From the NCBI GenBank assembly GCA_031272575.1, contig JAISTO010000088.1:1-19691 (forward strand): a stretch of DNA of 19,691 nt. Direction: 5' to 3'. The DNA comes from Treponema sp. (lineage in GTDB: Bacteria; Spirochaetota; Spirochaetia; Treponematales; Breznakiellaceae). Below the pieces are notes generated by a model, which saw only the letters and a list, made by a program, of their open reading frames with translations, made no database searches and was not told the DNA's origin. Position numbers and translations under genes: made by a program. Shown piece after piece: positions 14,796 to 19,691 of this stretch; position 1 is the stretch's first letter; every line of letters begins with the position of its first letter.

Positions 14796-14881
14796 GGGGA
14801 AGAAGGCGGCGCGATTCGAGGAACGGGGTGGGGGAGTAGGGGCGCGGCGTTTGCAGGATGCGCGGATTACCGGAGGCCCTC

Positions 14882-14910
14882 TTGACGTTTTTCCACATAA
14901 CTTCCATACT
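14882..14910 (+). promoter_or_regulatory. Promoter of the GH51-GH2 operon
   Basis: TTGACG (14882-14887) and CATACT (14905-14910) are separated by 17 bp. The -10 region contains the direct repeat CATACTAACATACTA. The predicted start near 14917 leaves about 46 nt before the ATG at 14963. No operator palindrome was recognised. Confidence 0.55.
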
Positions 14911-14962
14911 AACATACTACGGCAGACGATCCTGTCACCATACCCTGCCGCGCAAGGAACAC

Positions 14963-16441
14963 ATGACAAATACCATCACGCTGGCTGTCGAAAAGGCGGA
15001 GCGGAAGATTAGCCGTCACATCTACGGCCATTTTGCGGAACACCTGGGGCACTGCATCTACGGGGGCATCTTTGTGGGCGAGGGGTCGCCCATTCCCAAC
15101 ACGCGGGGCATCCGAAACGATGTCGTCTCCGCGCTCAAAAAGATACGGATACCGAACCTCCGCTGGCCCGGGGGCTGTTTCGCGGACGAGTACCACTGGC
15201 AGGACGGCATAGGCCCCGCGCAGGCCCGCCCGAAGATGGTCAACACGAACTGGGGGGGCTTTTCCGAAGACAACAGTTTCGGCACCCACGAGTTCCTCGA
15301 CCTCTGCGCGCTTCTGGGCTGCGAGCCTTACATCTGCGGGAACGTGGGCTCGGGCACGGTGCGGGAACTGTCCCAGTGGGTCGAGTATGTGAACAGCGGC
15401 GCGCAGAGCCCCATGACGGAATTGCGCGCCCACAACGGCAGGCAAGAGCCCTGGAAAACGCGCTACTGGGGCATAGGGAACGAAAGTTGGGGCTGCGGCG
15501 GCAATATGCGGGCCGAATACTACGCGGACAACTTCCGGCGCTATGCGGTCTACGCGCGCAACTACCCTGACGCGCGCCTCTACCGCATCGCCTGCGGCCC
15601 CAGCGAGGGGGACTACCACTGGACCGAGACCCTCATGGCCCGCGCCGGCGGCCTCATGGATGGCCTCTCCCTGCACTACTACACGGTGCCGGGCACCTGG
15701 CTCGAAAAGGGCGCGGCTGCGGATTTCGACACGGCGGCCTGGTACGAAACGCTCCTGAAAGCCTTCTTTATGGAAGAACTGGTCACCCGTCACAGCGCGG
15801 TCATGGACAAGCACGATCCGCAGAAGCGGGTCGGCCTGGTGGTGGACGAGTGGGGCACCTGGTTCCGCGCGGAGCCGGGCAGCACCCCCGGCTTCCTCTT
15901 CCAGCAGAGCACCCTCCGTGACGCGCTCGTCGCGGGCCTCAGCCTGAACATCTTCAACAACCATGCGGACCGTGTCCACATGGCGAACATCGCGCAGACC
16001 GTCAACGTGCTGCAGGCACTCATTCACACCGAGGGTGAAAAAATGCTCCTCACGCCGACCTATCATGTGTTTGATATGTACCAGGTGCACCAGGGGGCCC
16101 TGCTTATCCCCGCACAAACCCTCTGCGCGGGCTTCGAGCAGAACGGCAGGGCCGCGCCGCTTGTGAGCGTGAGCGCCTCGCTCGACGGGGAGGGGCGCGT
16201 GCATATCAGCCTCTGCAACATCGACGCGGAGGCGCCGCAGCCGGTCACGGTGGACATCGACCTGGGCGGGCGCACGCGCCTGAGCGGGACTATCCTTACC
16301 GGGGACGCGATCAACAGCCGCAACACGTACGACGAGCCGTCCCGCGTCGCGCCCGCGCCCTTCAGGGGGGCGGCGCTGGCGAAGGGTGGCCTTACGCTGA
16401 CTCTGCCGCCCCGCTCGGTGGTGGTACTGGAGGCAGCATGA
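14963..16441 (+). CDS. abfA: GH51 alpha-L-arabinofuranosidase, intracellular
   Basis: The 492-residue enzyme removes terminal alpha-L-arabinofuranosyl groups from arabinose-containing oligosaccharides (from arabinan, arabinoxylan or arabinogalactan). The family features are clear: HIYGHFAEHLG near the N-terminus, RWPGGCFADEYHW, YWGIGNESWGCGG with acid/base E174, and VVDEWGTWF with nucleophile E296. These positions almost coincide with those of the Geobacillus enzyme (E175, E294). A TIM barrel fills about residues 15-370, followed by the usual beta-sandwich. There is no signal peptide, so it acts on imported oligosaccharides. ATG 14963 follows AAGGAA with a short 3-base spacer; upstream in-frame codons overlap the promoter and are rejected. 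Its TGA overlaps the ATG of the GH2 gene (ATGA), so the two are translationally coupled. Confidence 0.95.
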   Translation: MTNTITLAVEKAERKISRHIYGHFAEHLGHCIYGGIFVGEGSPIPNTRGIRNDVVSALKKIRIPNLRWPGGCFADEYHWQDGIGPAQARPKMVNTNWGGFSEDNSFGTHEFLDLCALLGCEPYICGNVGSGTVRELSQWVEYVNSGAQSPMTELRAHNGRQEPWKTRYWGIGNESWGCGGNMRAEYYADNFRRYAVYARNYPDARLYRIACGPSEGDYHWTETLMARAGGLMDGLSLHYYTVPGTWLEKGAAADFDTAAWYETLLKAFFMEELVTRHSAVMDKHDPQKRVGLVVDEWGTWFRAEPGSTPGFLFQQSTLRDALVAGLSLNIFNNHADRVHMANIAQTVNVLQALIHTEGEKMLLTPTYHVFDMYQVHQGALLIPAQTLCAGFEQNGRAAPLVSVSASLDGEGRVHISLCNIDAEAPQPVTVDIDLGGRTRLSGTILTGDAINSRNTYDEPSRVAPAPFRGAALAKGGLTLTLPPRSVVVLEAA

Positions 16442-18870
16442 TCCCCCTTTCCGACTGGCGCTTCAGTTTCGATACCGCGGCCCTCAGGGACGCGCCGCTT
16501 GAGCCCTGGCAGCGGAACTTCGACGACTCAGAGTGGCAGCAGGTGGTGGTGCCCCACGACTGGGCCGTCACGCTGCCTTTTTCGCGCGAGTGCTCAAGCG
16601 GCACCGGCTACCTCCCCGGGGGCACGGCCTGGTACCGCACGGCCTTTGCTGTCGACGCCCTCGAAGACGGCGGGCAGGTCATCCTCGCCTTTGACGGCGT
16701 ATACAAAAACAGCCAGGTCTGGTGCAACGGGCACTACCTGGGGCTCAGGCCCTCCGGTTTCAGCCCCTTCTCCTACGACATAACCCGCTGCGTCCGCACG
16801 GACGGGCCGAATGTACTCGCGGTAAAGGTCACGCACGAGGACATCGCCGACTCCCGCTGGTTCACCGGCTCCGGCATACAGCGCGCGGTCACGGTGCGGG
16901 TACGCCCCGCGCTCCGCATAGTGCGGGACACGGTTGTTATCGGCAGCAGTTGCGCGGGCTTCAGCCTGAAAGGGCAGGTCGAAAACCATGGTGTTTCCGC
17001 TGCCGGGCAACTGCGCGTCAGCATCACCCTCGAAGATGATAAAGGCAGGGCCTGCGCATTCGAGACCAGGCCCTTCTCCGTAGCGGCCGGGGGCCAGGCC
17101 GCGTTCACGGCAGAGTGCCCAGTCGCGGAGCCGCGGCTCTGGTCACCCGAAACCCCCGCGCTCTACCGGATCACGCTTGGCCTTGCGGGCGAGGGCAGCC
17201 CCCCCGGCACCCCCCTTGCGGGCGAGGTCTTTGTGTCCGGCCTTCGCGAGGCCCGCTTCGATCCGGACGAGGGCTTCTTCCTCAACGGAAAAAACCTCAA
17301 ACTCAAGGGCGTCTGCTGTCATGACGACGCGGGCTGTCTGGGGAGCGCCATGTGGAAGGAAGTCTGGCGCCGCCGTCTCGAAAAACTCAAGGCCGCAGGC
17401 TGCAACGCCTTCCGCATGAGCCACAACCCGCACGCGGACGCGCTCTACGACCTTTGCGACGAACTGGGTTTTTTGGTGATGGACGAAGCGTTCGACGAAT
17501 GGGAGGGCTGCAAGAACAAGTGGAGCCGCGGCCACAATGTCTACCCGCCCGTGCACCAGGGCTACAGCGAGCACTTCGGCGAGTGGGCCGCCCGCGACAT
17601 CGCGGCGATGGTCACGCGGGGCCGCAATCACCCGTCGGTGGTCATGTGGAGCATAGGGAACGAGATTGACTATCCCAACGACCCCTACTGTCATCCCAGT
17701 TTCCAGGAGATGACGGGCAACAACGACGCGAACAAGCCCGCGGTCGAGCGCCAGTACAGCGCGGACAAGCCGAACATGGAGCGCCTCGCCGGCATCGCGG
17801 CCTTCCTTGCCGCCGAAGTACGCAAGAGTGACCAGAGCCGCCCCGTGCTCAGCGCGGCCGCGTTCCCGGAACTGTCGTCGAAGTTAGGCTTTTTTGACAA
17901 AATGGACATTATTGGCTACAACTACAAAGAGCAATGCTACGATGACGATCATGGCCGCTTCCCGCGCCTGCCTATACTGGGCAGCGAAAACAATCACTCG
18001 CTTGCGGCCTGGCGCGCGGTAACGGAGCGTCCCTTTATCGCGGGGCAGTTCCTCTGGACCGGCTGCGACTTCCTGGGCGAGGCCCAGGGCTGGCCGGTGC
18101 GGGGCTCGCGCTCCGGCCTGCTTGACCTGGCCGGCTTTGAAAAAACGGCTTGGTACCGCCGCAAGGCCCTCTGGCAGGACGCGCCTTACGTCGCGCTTGC
18201 CGCCTGCCTTGCCGAAGACGCGCCGCCCGAGGCGCTCGAGCCGCGCAGCCTCTTCCGCACCTGGGCATACCCAACCGGAGCGGACACCCTCGTCTTCTGT
18301 TACACCAACGCGGCCAGGGTCGAACTCTTTTTGAACGGGGCAAGCCTGGGAACCCGCGAGCGGGGGCCGGACGTGGAGTACCTCTTTTGGAAGGTCCCCT
18401 TTGCCGAGGGCCGCCTCGAGGCCCGGGCGGAGGGCGCGCGGGACATAGGCGCGTGGGACGCGGGCGCGTGGGACGCGGGCGCGTGGGACGCGCTTGAAAC
18501 GAACGGCGCGGCCGTTGCGCTGGGCCTGCGCGTCTGGCGGCCGGACACGCTCCCCTCGCCGCTCTTTGCGGATACGCCGCGTTACCGCATGGCGCAGGTC
18601 GAGGTCGAAGCGTTGGATGCGGCCGGCCGCCTCTGCCCGCAGGCCGCCTTCGATGTCGCCTTCGAGGTGACGGGGAACGGTGTCCTCGCGGGCCTGGAAA
18701 ACGGCGATCTGACTGACTGCACGGAGTACCCGCGCCATTCCCGCAGGCTGCACCGTGGCAGGCTTATCGCCTATGTGCGGGTAGACGAGGCGGCCGCCCG
18801 TTCAGGTGCGCCTCCCGCCGTCCTGCGCGCCACATCCTGCGGCATAGCGGGCGCGGAAACGCGGGTGTAA
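16438..18870 (+). CDS. GH2-family glycosidase, beta-galactosidase type, intracellular
   Basis: The 810-residue retaining glycosidase has, in order: a sugar-binding jelly roll (1-155; PHDWAV, GGTAWYRT, SQVWCNGHYLG), an Ig-like domain (about 160-275), a TIM barrel (about 277-560) and C-terminal beta domains (about 575-800), as in DUF4982-type beta-galactosidases. The acid/base is E409 in WSIGNEID, and the nucleophile is probably E517 in LGSENNHS. A catalytic-domain signature is NAFRMSHNPHADALYDLCDELGFLVMDEAFDEW. The exact substrate (beta-galactoside or another beta-glycoside) cannot be fixed. There is no signal peptide, so it likely acts after the co-transcribed arabinofuranosidase on imported oligosaccharides. 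GGAGG lies four bases before the ATG. Residues about 667-685 contain a GAWDA pentapeptide repeat from a DNA minisatellite. Confidence 0.92.
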   Translation: MIPLSDWRFSFDTAALRDAPLEPWQRNFDDSEWQQVVVPHDWAVTLPFSRECSSGTGYLPGGTAWYRTAFAVDALEDGGQVILAFDGVYKNSQVWCNGHYLGLRPSGFSPFSYDITRCVRTDGPNVLAVKVTHEDIADSRWFTGSGIQRAVTVRVRPALRIVRDTVVIGSSCAGFSLKGQVENHGVSAAGQLRVSITLEDDKGRACAFETRPFSVAAGGQAAFTAECPVAEPRLWSPETPALYRITLGLAGEGSPPGTPLAGEVFVSGLREARFDPDEGFFLNGKNLKLKGVCCHDDAGCLGSAMWKEVWRRRLEKLKAAGCNAFRMSHNPHADALYDLCDELGFLVMDEAFDEWEGCKNKWSRGHNVYPPVHQGYSEHFGEWAARDIAAMVTRGRNHPSVVMWSIGNEIDYPNDPYCHPSFQEMTGNNDANKPAVERQYSADKPNMERLAGIAAFLAAEVRKSDQSRPVLSAAAFPELSSKLGFFDKMDIIGYNYKEQCYDDDHGRFPRLPILGSENNHSLAAWRAVTERPFIAGQFLWTGCDFLGEAQGWPVRGSRSGLLDLAGFEKTAWYRRKALWQDAPYVALAACLAEDAPPEALEPRSLFRTWAYPTGADTLVFCYTNAARVELFLNGASLGTRERGPDVEYLFWKVPFAEGRLEARAEGARDIGAWDAGAWDAGAWDALETNGAAVALGLRVWRPDTLPSPLFADTPRYRMAQVEVEALDAAGRLCPQAAFDVAFEVTGNGVLAGLENGDLTDCTEYPRHSRRLHRGRLIAYVRVDEAAARSGAPPAVLRATSCGIAGAETRV
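18436..18492 (+). repeat. 15-bp minisatellite in the GH2 gene (GAWDA repeats)
   Basis: The unit GCGTGGGACGCGGGC occurs twice exactly (18451-18480), with a third partial copy (18481-18492) and a diverged preceding copy (GCGCGGGACATAGGC, 18436-18450). It encodes GAWDA three times. The 15-bp length keeps the frame whatever the copy number. Confidence 0.85.
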
Positions 18871-18893
18871 AAGCAAAACGCAGAGACAGGTCT

Positions 18894-18921
18894 GCCGGCG
18901 GCTTTAGGCCGCGTCATTTTC
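18894..18921 (+). terminator. Terminator-like 3' element after the GH2 gene
   Basis: GCGGC-TTTAG-GCCGC (18898-18912) is followed by GTCATTTTC, 27 bp past the GH2 stop. It shares nearly 20 bases with the element following the Gx gene (5913-5946). The tail has four T residues, so it is a modest intrinsic terminator candidate. The rest of the 18871-19193 gap holds a GC-rich stretch without recognised features, a hairpin and an AT-rich repeat. Confidence 0.5.
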
Positions 18922-19041
18922 ACCGTCCACCCCCTGCCCCCACTGAAGCCGTTGTCTGCCCCGCCGTCTTGTTGCCGCAGCGCGTCGTGCGTGCCTTGGC
19001 AGGAGGGCTTTATTCGCGGGAGCGTGATCGACAGGATTTAG

Positions 19042-19058
19042 TAGCAACTTCGTTGCTA
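19042..19058. repeat. Exact hairpin TAGCAAC-TTC-GTTGCTA
   Basis: A 7-bp perfect stem with a 3-base loop lies at the left border of the AT-rich array. No T-tract follows on either side. Function unknown. Confidence 0.5.
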
Positions 19059-19145
19059 ACGAATTACGCGAATTATACGAATTATCACGAATACTTTTGT
19101 ATTATTCGCGTTCATTCGCTCCATTCGCGTAATTCGCGTTTACCT
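19059..19145. repeat. AT-rich 9-10 bp tandem array forming a large inverted repeat
   Basis: Left half: units such as CGAATTACG, CGAATTATA and CGAATTATCA. Right half: ATTCGCGTTC, ATTCGCTCC, ATTCGCGTA, ATTCGCGTTTACC. The halves are roughly complementary around ACTTTTGTATT, so the whole can fold back. The same family lies at 1-40. The unit length is near one DNA helical turn. Confidence 0.6.
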
Positions 19146-19171
19146 CCTAACCAGGCCCCCCACGCCGCCGA

Positions 19172-19191
19172 TCTGCTAATGAAGTTGCAGA
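19172..19191 (-). other. Short stem-loop just downstream of the variable gene
   Basis: TCTGC (19172-19176) and GCAGA (19187-19191) are exact complements around a 10-base loop, starting 3 bp after the stop codon of the FGE-domain gene. Some DGRs have a required hairpin just past the variable region, but those stems are usually longer with short loops, so the match is weak. Confidence 0.25.
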
Positions 19192-19193
19192 AC

Positions 19194-19691
19194 TCAGGGA
19201 GACACAACACGAAAACCGTAGGTGTTGCTCCTGATGTCGGGGCTGATGTAGGCCCGGAAGGACACGGTGCAGTAGGACGCAAAGATGCTACAACTGCCGC
19301 CGCGTAATACGCGGAGAGACCCCGAAGAGGCGCCGCCCGTTGGGCCAACGGGGTCCGTCACCGTCCCCGTGCTGATCGACCCGTACCAGTCCCAGCACCA
19401 CTCCCACACGTTCCCGCTCATGTCGTGCAGCCCGAGCAGGTTCGCCGCCTTTTGCCCAACCGGTGAAGTATACGTGCTCGGCTTGTTATCCCAGTACCAC
19501 GCCACGTCACCAATCGTATTACTCCCCGCATACGGGTACCCCCAGTTCGTCGTGTCGGTCGGGCTCCCCCCCCGGGCCGCGGCTTCCCACTCCGCCTCGG
19601 TCGGCAGCCGGTAGCCGTTCGCTCCCGCCTTCATGTATACCGTGTTATTCGACAGCGACTTGATCAGCGTCGTGCAGCCTGAATTACTGTA
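19194..19691 (-). CDS. FGE-sulfatase/C-type-lectin-fold protein, partial; probable DGR target protein
   Basis: Only the C-terminal 165 residues are in the window; the frame stays open to the right edge, so the start is outside. Motifs of the formylglycine-generating-enzyme-like (SUMF1) family are clear: GYRLPTEAEWEAAARGG, LLGLHDMSGNVWEWCWDWYG, RVLRGGS and a terminal GFRVV. It is unlikely to be an active FGE: of the two catalytic cysteines of the human enzyme only the second has an equivalent (the Cys of SYC), and the first is Ile. The C-terminal block alternates fixed scaffold residues with positions whose codons are almost all NNC, as in variable proteins of diversity-generating retroelements such as TvpA of Treponema denticola, a surface lipoprotein. 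Whether this one is a lipoprotein cannot be seen. A ligand-binding surface role is the inference. Confidence 0.85.
   Translation of the reverse strand, partial: YSNSGCTTLIKSLSNNTVYMKAGANGYRLPTEAEWEAAARGGSPTDTTNWGYPYAGSNTIGDVAWYWDNKPSTYTSPVGQKAANLLGLHDMSGNVWEWCWDWYGSISTGTVTDPVGPTGGASSGSLRVLRGGSCSIFASYCTVSFRAYISPDIRSNTYGFRVVSP
19218..19289 (-). other. Putative DGR variable region
   Basis: After RGGSC, the blocks SIF (19281-19289), SY (19272-19277), T (19266-19268), F (19257-19259), AYIS (19242-19253), DI (19233-19238) and SNTY (19218-19229) occupy the loop positions that are Asn-rich in the family consensus. Of these 17 codons, 16 end in C (the exception is ttt), and their first two bases vary freely, as expected from AAC codons changed at adenines. 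The fixed residues between them use gcg, gtg, cgg and agg. Elsewhere in the gene Thr is mostly ACG and Ala mostly GCG, whereas here the variable Thr and Ala codons are ACC and GCC. No template repeat is present in the window. Confidence 0.7.

Noticed and set aside
14909..16204. Long minus-strand open frame opposite the GH51 gene
   Set aside because: It is a shadow of a gene whose catalytic motifs are all present on the plus strand.
17884..18753. Minus-strand open frame opposite the GH2 gene
   Set aside because: Shadow frame, rich in Arg, including translated minisatellite repeats; no support.
18871..19193. DGR template repeat downstream of the variable gene
   Set aside because: No AAC-rich sequence resembling the variable region is found on either strand of this gap.
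19194..19691. Active formylglycine-generating enzyme (sulfatase activator)
   Set aside because: The first catalytic cysteine position is Ile, and the C-terminal codon pattern fits a variable binding protein better. No sulfatase gene is in the window.

Overview
This GC-rich window is most consistent with a treponeme-like spirochaete. That is an inference from gene families: a very long GreA fused to a large helical N-terminal region, a UPF0164/PorV-like outer-membrane protein paired with a long Ig-repeat/OmpA-like protein, a NusG domain II plus Gx transporter pair, and an FGE-sulfatase/C-type-lectin-fold protein of the TvpA kind. No rRNA, tRNA or CRISPR array was seen.

Layout. Bases 1-683 are non-coding and crowded with repeats: AT-rich tandem units, a 13-bp inverted repeat containing DnaA-box-like words, G-quadruplex-type repeats, and a 219-bp MITE-like element with terminal inverted repeats. 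A plus-strand operon follows (684-5894): a TPR protein, the GreA fusion, and a von Willebrand A-like membrane protein with a Pro-rich linker. Facing it on the minus strand (5947-8540) is an operon of 6-phosphofructokinase, a NusG domain II protein and a Gx-type membrane protein. The last of these carries an in-frame copy of the G-rich repeat. Bases 8541-9018 hold the phosphofructokinase promoter (apparently leaderless), a second MITE copy in opposite orientation, and simple G-rich and inverted repeats. The minus strand continues with an O-acetylhomoserine sulfhydrylase (9019-10305), which has its own promoter and a possible operator, and with a two-gene envelope operon (13684-14736 then 10461-13682). 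Diverging from that, a plus-strand pair encodes intracellular GH51 arabinofuranosidase and a GH2 glycosidase, coupled by an ATGA overlap. This pair probably hydrolyses imported plant-type arabinose/galactose-containing oligosaccharides.

The right edge holds the most interesting feature. It is the 3' part of an FGE-sulfatase-domain gene on the minus strand (19194 to beyond the window). Its last ~30 codons look like the variable region of a diversity-generating retroelement (DGR). The variable positions of the C-type lectin fold are occupied by NNC codons, as expected if AAC codons in a template repeat had been adenine-mutagenised. No reverse transcriptase or template repeat is in this window.

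A second theme is repeat-driven plasticity: 8-9 bp poly-G/C tracts inside a coding gene and beside two promoters, a 15-bp minisatellite inside the GH2 gene, and a terminator-like 3' element shared by two unrelated genes.
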